From Andalucia godoyi (Eukaryota > Discoba > Jakobea > Jakobida > Andaluciidae), in NCBI GenBank assembly GCA_009859145.1, contig VRVR01000013.1, positions 186,001-250,000 of the forward strand: a stretch of 64,000 nt of DNA, given 5' to 3'. Positions 1 to 11,200 of this stretch are shown here, piece after piece. Each line of letters opens with the position of its first letter. Position 1 is the stretch's first letter. Made by a program: the position numbers and the translations under genes. The notes under the pieces are model-generated. The model was not told the origin of the DNA, ran no database searches, and was given only the letters and a program-made list of their open reading frames with translations.

Positions 1-1481
1 GATCGGTGTGCATCCATGTGCAGGTATCGGTGCAGTCCGACGCGCTGAGCTCCACAATTGGCCAAGGTACGTCGATGGCGAATGCAAGTGCAAACGCAGG
101 CATGATGAGCTCGGCTTCTGGAATGGGCATGGGAAAGCGAACCGTTGTGGAAACACTGCCGATGGACAACATGCCGCCTCGCTCGCATCTGGATACCGTG
201 ATCAATCACAGAGTCATGGCCCCAGGCCAGCATATCATCCAGGCAACCGCGACGTTTTCCATTGATCCAGCCGGAAACGCATCCCAGACACAGATCCAAG
301 CTGCACAGAGCATCACTTTCCGAAGGTTTTTCAAGTTCATGGCAGTTCTTCCGTTTGCGGTGCGGTGTGTTTCGTTCATTGCAAGCAGAACTGTTGTCGC
401 TGTCGACATTGAGTGTTTGTCGGATGCACCTCTTTGTCTTGTGGCTGTCCAGGGCATTCCAATCGCTTCCGGAAACAATTCGGGTGGAAGTGGTGGCAGC
501 GCGTTGCTCGACGATGGCGTGTACATGAAAAAGGGAGATGTGTACAGATGCGTGAGATCTGTTTCGGTGCCTGCGTCGACGATGGATGTGCATGTGGCGT
601 GGCGATCATCGTTTGGTGCGAGTGGCGAGTGGCTGTTTGAGAGGAATGCCGTAGCGCTCGTGCACCCAAGCGCGTCGCCGTTCCAGTCCTCCTTCTTTTC
701 TACTCCGAATTCAGGATCTGTCATGTCGGGAAGTGTGAGTGGGGTCGTTCGAAATCCACCGTCCCCAGCGGTTCTCGCGAGACGCTCGTCAGTTCCGCAC
801 TTGGATTTCACGGATACGATGCTTTTGCTTGCGACGCAGCCGGCAATTAACACTGTTTCTTCTTCGCAGTCTTTGCTCAATCTTGCGTCGGTTTCCGCTG
901 CTCCGCCGACGACCGCAATTTTTGTTTCCAATCCAAGCAGCACTGGCAGTAGTGGCAGCATGATTTCCAATAGCAGCGGTCATTCCTCCGCGGCTTCCGG
1001 GATGGCGATGCCAATGATGATGGCAAACGACAAGAGCACAAAGATGACAGTCCGGATCGAGGTCTTAAAGATTGAGCCTGCGACTGTTGTTTCAGAGTCT
1101 GCATTCCGTGTCACGTTCCAGATCACGCGGCTCTCCACTGGTGAAAAGGAAAAGGAAAAGGAAACGGGCGACTTGTTGTTTTATGGCGCATATCATGGAA
1201 ATACAAACTTTCCAGTCGATGGACCGCTGTCTGTGCCGTTGGGGCCTTTTGACGCATCAGGACGAATACAGTTTAGCGTCCGTTTCTTTGCCGAGTCTCC
1301 AGGATTGCATCCCCTCGGTCCCATTTATCTCGTGAACACCGCCTCTGGACAGCAATTTGCATTCCACGCGCTTCAGCATATTCTTGTCGTTCCATGCTTC
1401 TCCCTCGATGCAACTCCAGCAACCGCATCCTATGGTCAAGAGGAGACAGTGTCCGCCGCAGTCACCATTGATCCATTCTAA
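1..1481 (+). CDS. TRAPPC13: TRAPPC13-like TRAPP complex subunit (5' partial)
   Basis: The frame is open from the window edge, so the N-terminus is missing; the visible part is about 492 codons ending in TAA. TRAPPC13 (DUF974 family) is a subunit of metazoan TRAPPIII, which acts in Golgi and autophagy trafficking. The match is read from three blocks in family order: a segment ending in VMAPGQHIIQATATF followed by ITFRRFFKFMAVLPFAV, which resembles the family 'GtHiLv...yFRKFFKFqVlkPldV'; a middle block ending in MDVHVAWRSSFGASGEW; and a C-terminal block LGPIYLVN...HILVV. Ser/Gly/Met-rich inserts make the protein less compact than animal homologues. An intron-like segment with donor GTACGT and acceptor ACAG lies just after the stop (1496-1541). 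The call is fairly secure; the exact 5' structure is outside the window. Confidence 0.75.
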   Translation, partial: SVCIHVQVSVQSDALSSTIGQGTSMANASANAGMMSSASGMGMGKRTVVETLPMDNMPPRSHLDTVINHRVMAPGQHIIQATATFSIDPAGNASQTQIQAAQSITFRRFFKFMAVLPFAVRCVSFIASRTVVAVDIECLSDAPLCLVAVQGIPIASGNNSGGSGGSALLDDGVYMKKGDVYRCVRSVSVPASTMDVHVAWRSSFGASGEWLFERNAVALVHPSASPFQSSFFSTPNSGSVMSGSVSGVVRNPPSPAVLARRSSVPHLDFTDTMLLLATQPAINTVSSSQSLLNLASVSAAPPTTAIFVSNPSSTGSSGSMISNSSGHSSAASGMAMPMMMANDKSTKMTVRIEVLKIEPATVVSESAFRVTFQITRLSTGEKEKEKETGDLLFYGAYHGNTNFPVDGPLSVPLGPFDASGRIQFSVRFFAESPGLHPLGPIYLVNTASGQQFAFHALQHILVVPCFSLDATPATASYGQEETVSAAVTIDPF

Positions 1482-2198
1482 TCGACGCCCGCCGAGGTAC
1501 GTCTATAACCTTTGGAACAATAAATAAACTTCCATTGTACAGGAACATTTCAGCACTCAGCTCTTCTTCGGCCTGGACTGCTTTGAGGTCTTTGAGTCAA
1601 ACGATGCAGCCGGAAGCACCCAGCCGAGCGCGCGGTACAGAGAAGGCTGAGGGTACCATTTGGACACCGTGAGAGTCGCAGTTGCAGCAGCAGCGAGTGG
1701 AGGGCCGTTTCCTGCGTGCTGCTGCGGCTCGCTTGCGCAAATCGGCTGTGTGTCATCTGCCGACGATCGTAGCGATCCGTCCACGCGGTGAACTCCCGCA
1801 GATTCAAATGCAATCACACGAGCAGGCTTCATCATTATCTATCGGCTATGCATACCCGCTGTCTCCCTGAAATTCGTGTCGTGATTGTGGATGATGACGA
1901 CGAGAATGATGATTCCGACTCTGTCGAGCGGTGCAGAATGCCTGTCTACAGCAGATACAGAGAGATCGTTGACGCTCAAGCACGCACTCAAGTTCGTCGC
2001 CAGAACTCTTTTTCCCAATGCGTTGTTGTGTCGACTAGGTGTTCGTTTTCCAGTTTGTTTTGTTGCTGTTGTTACTTTGCAGCGTTCTCACACTGGGCTC
2101 AGTCGCACACTGGCTCGCAGTCACTGGGGTTCGCACCGCATCGACACTCGATCGTTGCAGGCTTGTTTGTGTGTTTGTGTGCTTGGTTGTATTTTGAA
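1482..2198. other. Spacer between TRAPPC13 and LYRM2-like gene
   Basis: No gene is supported here. A 46-bp intron-like segment (GTACGT...TGTACAG, 1496-1541) follows the TRAPPC13 stop and may be a 3'-UTR intron. A 92-codon minus-strand ORF (1557-1835) and the plus-strand ORF running into LYRM2 from 1788 have no recognisable domain, and their composition (long Cys/Phe runs in the latter) does not look like protein. Confidence 0.5.
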
Positions 2199-2495
2199 AT
2201 GGGTTCGTGGCCAACAGTCGTACATGGAAGGGGACGGGGGTTTCTTCCGGGCGCAAAGAGCCTGCGGTACTTTATGCTGCAGAGCCAGGCGATTGCGCTG
2301 TACCGCCGCGTGTGTCGGTGCACGGCGCCCCGGAGTCTTGCGGACCGGGCGCTTGCTCTTGACATTCGCAGACAAGCTCGATCGGAGTTCGAGGCGAATC
2401 GCAATGTCGTGGACGAGTTTCACATGAGAACACTTCTTGCGGACGGACACGCCAGGCTCAAACAGCTCAAGCAATGCTTCCATCTCGTCGAGTAA
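2199..2495 (+). CDS. LYRM2: LYRM2-like LYR-motif protein
   Basis: A 98-residue protein of the Complex1_LYR family. These small three-helix proteins bind mitochondrial acyl carrier protein and assist assembly or function of respiratory complexes; human LYRM2 (88 aa) is linked to complex I. The start of the fold is LQSQAIALYRRVCR, where the LYR signature is conserved (ALYRR). The charged second helix is RRQARSEFEANRN and the third is MRTLLADGHARLKQLK, matching the order in LYRM2. I chose the ATG at 2199 because it gives a normal family length. The open frame continues upstream to 1788, but that part is cysteine- and phenylalanine-rich and unlike protein. The N-terminal 20 residues are basic and could act as a mitochondrial presequence. 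A short upstream exon cannot be excluded. Confidence 0.72.
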   Translation: MGSWPTVVHGRGRGFLPGAKSLRYFMLQSQAIALYRRVCRCTAPRSLADRALALDIRRQARSEFEANRNVVDEFHMRTLLADGHARLKQLKQCFHLVE

Positions 2496-2783
2496 AACAT
2501 CGGTTGCACTGCTGTATCCGGGCAATGGTGATCTTTTCATTCTGGAGGATGCGCGTCAGTCGTAAAAAGAATCATAAGAATTTGAAAGTCGTTCTTCTTT
2601 CTTCATTTCCTTTATTTCCTTGACTTTTCTTGATTTGTACAGTGTATATGGAGCAGGCCTTTTTTGTTGGGCTCTTGGTTCACGGAATGAGGCTACCTGC
2701 ACAATTCACACCATTCTCACAATTCACACGAGTCCTGACCACAAAGTAGTCATCCGCAAGCATTTTTTGATCACTGGCACTTC

Positions 2784-3254
2784 ATGAGCGGCGGCCGGAT
2801 TGCATGCTTGGATGTTGGGCTGCGGCGCATTGGGATTGCAATGTCGACACCGGATGCAAGGATCGCACTTCCGCACGCGATTCTGACGATTCCAAGAGCA
2901 AGCGCAGGAGCAAGAGGAAGCGCAGCGCAGTTTGCGGCACGACACGTGGAGACGGTGTTTCAGACAAAGAACGTGTTTCGCTGTGTGGTTGGAGATCCCA
3001 TCAATGCCCAAAATGGTGCAATGTCGAGACACGTGCACGCCACCGTGGACGCCATGCGCTGCGCTTCCCAATTCCTGGCGCATCGTGTCGAATGGGTGTT
3101 TTGGGACGAGCGGTTCTCGTCGGTGCAAGCAGACCGAATTGTCACTGCGGTGGGAAAAGACATTCGCAATCACCACAATGACGATGTGGCCGCCAGTCTC
3201 GTGCTCGATTCTTATCTCCAGTTCCTCGTGACCACGTCCCACGTGAAATCGTAA
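2784..3254 (+). CDS. YqgF/RuvX-like RNase H-fold nuclease
   Basis: A 156-residue protein of the YqgF/RuvX family, which adopts the RNase H/RuvC fold. In bacteria it matures the 5' end of 16S rRNA; plants and several algae and protists carry nuclear copies for organelles. Visible motifs are, in order, CLDVGLRRIGIA (first metal-binding Asp), VVGDPIN, WDERFSSVQAD (the family DERxTT motif) and NDDVAASLVLDSYL (the C-terminal Asp pair followed by Ala-Ala). All four active-site regions are present and the length is normal for the family, so the enzyme should be active. The N-terminus starts almost directly at the first strand with no clear targeting peptide, so its compartment is unknown. The gene reads as bacterial or organellar in ultimate origin, but it sits among eukaryotic genes. 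Confidence 0.85.
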   Translation: MSGGRIACLDVGLRRIGIAMSTPDARIALPHAILTIPRASAGARGSAAQFAARHVETVFQTKNVFRCVVGDPINAQNGAMSRHVHATVDAMRCASQFLAHRVEWVFWDERFSSVQADRIVTAVGKDIRNHHNDDVAASLVLDSYLQFLVTTSHVKS

Positions 3255-3434
3255 CAAATCGCAGTGTATCACAAAACAAAAAAACCAGTCCTCTATTTTT
3301 CTTTTTTTCTGATGCTGAACGATTTACATACAAAGGGGAGAAAACAACGGAAAACCAAATCGAAAAAAAAATAATTTCTTCTTCTTTTCGTATTTTTCTT
3401 CTCGGAAGAGAAAAGGAAAAAAAAGAAAACCTGC

Positions 3435-5560
<2,126 letters not shown>

Positions 5561-5931
5561 AACGGTTAACCCGCTTTATGTATCAATGTATCAATGTTGA
5601 ACATCAAACAATATCATACCAGAAGTTTTTCTATTGAACCCTCAAGCAGCACCTCCTCGTCAGAGACAAAAACATCGCATGGCTCCAAAGAGGGGTCTTC
5701 CCAACAAACTCAAACTGGCCATGCGAGAACCAAGAAACCCGTTGATGCCCTCTCGTCGGAGGCGAAGAGTAAGATGAAGAAGCGAAGCGATGACCCTTTG
5801 ATGCAGAGCAATCTGCATGGAAGAGTTGGTCCTAATTAAAGAAGCAGAGCAAAACATGCGGCTTGGACCTGTCTTCGGTGACACCTAGCCGATGATGATC
5901 AATCATGATTCATGTCTTTTTTTTGGCGAGC
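5561..5931 (+). repeat. Dispersed repeat R1, copy 1
   Basis: This segment recurs in inverted orientation at 18925-19363 (copy 2), nearly base for base over about 300 bp from the run CTATTGAACCC to the end CTTTTTTTTGGCGAGC. A diverged third fragment is at 55077-55223. The GGCGAGC end is preceded by a palindromic stretch, GATCAATCATGATTCATG. Copy 1 lacks about 85 bp that copy 2 has between the left flank (TTGAACATCAAACAATA) and the core. The core holds two overlapping plus-strand frames, one Ser/Thr/Lys-rich and one Arg-rich beginning MAPKRG; neither matches a family I recognise. It behaves like a mobile or non-autonomous element rather than a host gene. Confidence 0.8.
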
Positions 5932-6063
5932 GGTAAGTGAAACACAGTAATGGGTATCTCTGCACGCATGCGAAAGACTTTCATTTTACCAATGCTGTAA
6001 TGCTGCTGCGACTACTGGTACTAGTACTAGAATCAGTGTTAAAAACTACTACTACTGCTGCTA

Positions 6064-7842
6064 CTACTTCTTCTTCTTCTTGTCGTCGCCTTTGCCTTTG
6101 CCTTTGCCCTTGCCCTTCTTCTTTGACGCCTTCTTCCTGCTTGTATAACCCCGCCATGCCACCTGGATGGTGCTCGCTGCATTTTCTCGCTGCTCGCTGC
6201 GCTTTCTCTCTGCTTCCAACTCGGCAGCAATTCTGGCCTCTTCTTGTCTCTCCGCTTCCTGGGCAACCTCTTCCGCATACCGCGTCTCCATCTCCTGCAG
6301 CCTTGCAACTTGCGCTTCCCGTTCCTTGTTGCGGTACTCCAGATCTCGCTCCATGTCTGCGGTTTCGGCATCATATCGCTCATTCCAACGATCCAGCAAG
6401 GAACGAGCTTCTGTATTCCGCTTGTCCAAGAACTCTGCCAGCGTAGCATGCGCCCTCTGTTCCATTCCTAGTTCAATCTCGAGTCTTTCCAATCGCTGCT
6501 GATACTCAGTGGCCTGCAGAGCTTGTGCGCGGGCCGATGCTACGTGCTTGGCATCCAACTCGCGAGAGAGCTTCTCATTTTCAACTCGTAGCGCCAGCAT
6601 GACCTGCGCAACTTGTCGCCTGAGATTCTCCATTTTGGTCTGACGATCACGAATGTTGGTGGCTCGCTCCGACGCTTCTCGGTCCATCTTCGCTCTCAAA
6701 TCCTTAAGTTCCCGCTGGACAGCTTTTTCTCTCTCAACAACTTCGAGTGCCCAATCGTGCCGTGCTGCAGCATCATGAACTCGCTTCGCAAACGTCTCAA
6801 ACTGGACATCGCGAGGCGGAAGATCCGTCACCAAAGCACCTGCATTTCCACCAATCAGCAAACTGCTGTGGCGCTGCCGCCCCTGCGAAGAAGCAGCATT
6901 TGCAGACCCTTGGTTGTGGGAAGTAGCAGACAACGGACCGGGGGAACTCACACCGGGAGAAGACAGCGACAGAGACATGTTGCTAGCAGGCGGTGGTGTG
7001 CCTGCTATGGCAGTCGCATCCAGGGACATCGAGCTTGCAGATGCATGGAAGCCCCCGCTGGATCCCCCGGCCGCATGATTACTTGCGGAATGCGGAGTGG
7101 TGCCACCTCCACGGATGGAAAGCTGCGGATGACCCGGAGCATTCTGGGGTGGAGTCGGGAGTGCACCTGCTAAATTTGTTGCAATTTCGCGAAAACAAGC
7201 TTGCAGCACCGTCATGATATCTGCTCTTTCACGCGCAATCTTCTTTGCATTGTCTGCATCATCCGGAGTTTCTCGTAAAGACCGACAAAGCTTCTTGGTG
7301 ATCACCTTGAGATCGGACTGTGCAGTCTTCAATTCGACTTCCTGCTCCGCAGTGAACCCCACTCGCTGTGCAGAGCCCAGCTTGCTTTTCCCCGCACCAC
7401 CGGCTCCCTTCACATCCTCCATTGGAAGCTTCTGGGCTTCTAACCGAGCCCGCAGCAACGATTCGTATCGATCCTGTGCTTGCTTCTGCTCCGCAAGCAG
7501 CCGGGCAATTGGAGCACCACCAACCGATCCGGTGGCATCCTCCGATGCATCAAGTGCTGTGTTGGCTGCGTTCGCTCCATGATTCCCTAGAAGAGAAGAA
7601 GTCGTCGAGAGCATGGACAGCAGCTGCAGTTTCTGCAATGCATCTTCCAGCACCGACGACACACGCGCAGCATCCGCAACGCCCATTCGCGAAACACGCA
7701 GCGAAGGCAGTCGCGGACCTCCTGCTGCATTCACCGACAAATTCAGACTCAGCGCAGAAGAACTCGGGCCATTCGAAGGACTCGTGGGAGACATTGGAAG
7801 CGCCAACGACAATGGAGCTCGTAATCCCTGTGCAGACGCCAT
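6064..7842 (-). CDS. DRC9/DRC10-like IQ-motif coiled-coil protein
   Basis: A 592-residue protein that is low in complexity at first (residues 1-320, Ser/Ala/Gly-rich patches with short helices) and then a long coiled coil. A single IQ motif (ASTIQVAWRGYTSRKK) sits near the end, followed by a Lys/Gly tail. The block before the IQ motif, FLDKRNTEARSLLDRWNERY then DAETADMERDLEYRN, resembles the conserved tail of nexin-dynein regulatory complex subunits DRC9 (IQCG) and DRC10 (IQCD), which bind calmodulin-like proteins on axonemal doublets. DRC9 is my first choice, but motif reading cannot separate the two. The N-terminal extension is longer than in animal homologues. The presence of an axonemal dynein in the window supports a ciliary role. 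Confidence 0.6.
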   Translation of the reverse strand: MASAQGLRAPLSLALPMSPTSPSNGPSSSALSLNLSVNAAGGPRLPSLRVSRMGVADAARVSSVLEDALQKLQLLSMLSTTSSLLGNHGANAANTALDASEDATGSVGGAPIARLLAEQKQAQDRYESLLRARLEAQKLPMEDVKGAGGAGKSKLGSAQRVGFTAEQEVELKTAQSDLKVITKKLCRSLRETPDDADNAKKIARERADIMTVLQACFREIATNLAGALPTPPQNAPGHPQLSIRGGGTTPHSASNHAAGGSSGGFHASASSMSLDATAIAGTPPPASNMSLSLSSPGVSSPGPLSATSHNQGSANAASSQGRQRHSSLLIGGNAGALVTDLPPRDVQFETFAKRVHDAAARHDWALEVVEREKAVQRELKDLRAKMDREASERATNIRDRQTKMENLRRQVAQVMLALRVENEKLSRELDAKHVASARAQALQATEYQQRLERLEIELGMEQRAHATLAEFLDKRNTEARSLLDRWNERYDAETADMERDLEYRNKEREAQVARLQEMETRYAEEVAQEAERQEEARIAAELEAERKRSEQRENAASTIQVAWRGYTSRKKASKKKGKGKGKGKGDDKKKKK

Positions 7843-8277
7843 TGCTCAAAATCAAAAACAAACTCAAAACCAAGGTTTCTCTTAATTAATTCAGTGAATT
7901 GATCAATTTCCAAAACAAAAACAAAAAAGAAAAAAAAAGTGGATGTGTGTTGTGTGTGTGTGTGTGCGTGTGTTGTGTGCGTGTGTGTGTGCGTGTGCGT
8001 GTGCGCTGTGTAAGAAGGCTGATATACAGTATGTACGAAATGATGAACGACGATGAACGATGGAGATCGATGATAAACTATTCGTGATTGGGAAATGAGC
8101 GAGAAGAGGCCGAGGAGAAAAAAAACAGAGGAATTTGAAAGGATACTCTCGTTTTTTATCGAGGGTTTTTATGAGAAGGGAAAAACGGTTTCCTTTCAGC
8201 CAGCTTCAGGCTGTGGGGAAAATGCACGGAAGCAATTGCAGGATTGCAAGGAGGGAGGAGGGAAACCATTACGACGG
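7843..8277. other. Spacer with TG microsatellite
   Basis: No gene is seen. It holds the upstream region of the DRC9/10-like gene and the 3' flank of the TIG-repeat gene. An imperfect (TG)n/(GCGTG)n tract lies at 7943-8009. Confidence 0.5.
7943..8009. repeat. Imperfect (TG)n microsatellite
   Basis: A TG-rich tract with interspersed CG dinucleotides, read directly. Confidence 0.9.
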
Positions 8278-11200
8278 CTAGTTCTGCTCGGTCAAGGTCG
8301 AGAAGTCGATGCCCAAGTTTGCACAGCGAGCGTCGGAGCCAACGAGAGCGTTGTAGGCGGCCGCATTTTTCGGGAATGCTTCAATGTCCGAACGCTCCCA
8401 TCCATCATAGTTGTTTGCGCTCTGGCCAATCGGTCCCGGGATTGTCTCGTCAACGTAATTTTTGAACGTGGCGTCCGTGGATCCAACATTTCCGCCGTTG
8501 TAATTGTAGTAGATCACAGGAGCGGTGCGCAGAGGGAACGCTGCTCCGCCAAAGTGTGTCGCAGCGGGATCGTCTACATCTCCAACAATCGACTTCCATC
8601 GGGGAAAGTCTGTCATGATGCCAACTTCCATACATCTGGGATATGCACCGCTGCTCTTGCCGTCCAATAACCCCTTGAGCGTCATAAGTCCTGCATAGTT
8701 GTTTGCTTGACTGGAAGACCACCCCACCGCATTCAGCACTCTGATGTAGCATTTCATAAGAGGAATCTGTGGCGCTGCATTTGCTGCATTTTCAAACATT
8801 GAAAACGCCGCAGTAAACTGAGCAGTCACGGCTGCATTGACGCTTGCTTCAGTTGTCAGTCCGCTGACACTTGGTTCGAAAATACCAATAATCTTCGATT
8901 TGTCATATCCAGCAAAAATAGCGTCTCTGATCATGTCAACCGCGGAAGACGACCGAGAACCCACGTTGTTTACGCCCCCTGGGACAACAATGTCCACAAA
9001 CAGATAGTCTTGTGACGCAGAGAGGCAGTTCGACACGGGGTCTTTGTGGAAGGACATGTCGAAAGAATCGAACAGGCTTCTCGTTCGCACTTGTGTCGAG
9101 ATGGAAATTCCATACCCATGGTGAACATCGCAAGTGAACTTTGTGTGTTTCGAATATGCCTTGGGAGCCCCCGGAGGTGTGAAGGACACGAACTGAACAT
9201 TGGTGCACGTGATCGGAGAGCAATCGCTTTGTCCGGGGATGCAGTGATCGGAAGACGTTGCTGCCGACGCGGACTCTGTGTTTGTCAGGGTGACACTGAC
9301 TTCCGCCGGCAATTTTCCAAAGTGGTCTCCAGTAATTGTGAGCGTTGTTCCCTCCGTCGAACAAAAGTCTCCGTTCGCAAAATCTGATCTCGAAGAGCAG
9401 TTGAAATAACGGATGTCGGGGGCCACGTAGCTGAAGCTTCCACTTTGCGTCATCGTCTGCGAACCAACGGAGACGAAGATATCCTGATTAATGCCCGTAT
9501 TTTCCGGCGCGGAGCAAATGACTGTGTGGTGATCAGCGGGATAGTTGGTGGGGGCTCGCGACGCAAACGTGCAGTCCTTTCCATCAATCTTGAGTACTAG
9601 CGCTTCATCGGATCGTCCGAAATTGTGTCCAGACACAGTTACCGTCGTATCGTGCGTGCCGCAAGTGGCAGTTGCGATAGATCCTCCGTTCCACGCATCG
9701 TAGTAGTTGCACACATGAGATACGATCGAAGGCGCTGTGTACGTAAATGTAGTCTGCGGAGACGACACATCGACCTGGCCACCGATTTTCAGCTGCATGG
9801 GCAGCGAGGCCCCTGCTTGAATCGGGGTGCGGCAGGCGACCTTCACATGAAGGCTGCCAGACACGGGTTCGGCATAATCAGCAGTATTGCCACTCGGATC
9901 GATAACCATCCAGTTCGGACTGTGGTCGGCATCACAGTATAAAGACCCAATCGAAAACAAATCGACGTCATCGCGAATGGAACCGAAGTTCACTCCAGAA
10001 ACAGTAATTGTGTTGCTATCCGTTTCGCAGTTGGAAGAAGATCCTGACAATCCTGCAGATGAGCAGAGATGGCTGTCGATGCGAGGAGGTGCAAAGGAAA
10101 ACGATGCAGCCTTTGAAAACGCGTACGTGTCCGTGCGCGTTATCAAAGTCGCGACGGATGTTCCAACCCCATGGAACGTTGCCGGATCACAAAATACCGT
10201 TCGGTGCTTGAAGTCGTTTGATTGCTGATCGTGGACACAGGTCGGAGAAGTGGAAAGGCTCCATCTTCCTGAGCGAGACAATGAAACAACACTGCCAGCG
10301 CTGCCAAAATCATCTCCAAAGATCGTCAAGGTGTCTCCGGTTGTTCGGCATAGTTTTCCGGGAGCATCCGCTGGAGGGCCTCCAGCGCTGTCAAATCCAT
10401 TTGCAGAATGGTGGTTGAAAGCCTGCGCACCTCCACAGTAAACGTCCTTTATAAACGGGCTTCGGTACGCAAACCCATTGCTCAGTCGGGCCGTCTGTCC
10501 ACCAACGGTAATGTCCAAGTTCATAATGCTACCCATGCTGTTGGAAAGCTCCGGCAACCTGCAAGTCACAATCTGATGACGTGCGGATCCAGTGTCCGGG
10601 GACAGGCGAGCGTACGTGGAATGGCAGCTCGTTTCGCCGCCTGCATTGCCCGCATCTCCACCGATCGAGAGAGTCTGCACGTGATCCAGATCCCAACCAA
10701 AGTTTTCCCCACGGAATGTTATCGAAGACGAACCGTCTGTCCGGCAGTACGCATTCCCAGGACTGGCTTCGGATCCGGACCCCTGGAGTTCCGCTAAACC
10801 ATTCGAGCCCGTGGAACACCAGAATTTCGAAATGGTCGGAGGTCGAAAACTGAAGGCGTCTGGCAAGGTGTGGACGGCAGTGTCGCCCCTTGTCAGGGTA
10901 ACATCGATGTTGGTCGACACAGCCTCCAGACTCGTGCAAACCAAACCGAAATGCCGGTTTGTTCCGGAAAGAGCAATGCACGATGTTGGATGACGGACGT
11001 TAAAGGTGCCGGCATCTATGGTGACCTTCGGATCCAGTGCGTTTGGCAAAAACTTTCCAAAATTCTTGCCAGTTATCGTCAGTGCATCCCCGAATGTTGA
11101 GCACAGGTTAATTCCACCTTCCTGCACACATCGAGCAGAGGAAATAATTGGAGCAGCATATGAGAAACTTGCCGCAGAAGATTCTGCTTGGTTTCCAACC

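Noticed and set aside
206-970. 254-codon minus-strand ORF within TRAPPC13
   Set aside because: Antisense to a gene with clear family blocks. The ORF itself has no recognisable motif.
1788-2198. Extended 5' part of the LYRM2 frame
   Set aside because: Cys/Phe-rich and unlike protein. The LYR family is small and the ATG at 2199 gives the right size.
8278-8752. Overlapping ORFs in other frames inside the TIG gene
   Set aside because: Shadow frames of an exon whose main frame carries repeat and domain signatures.
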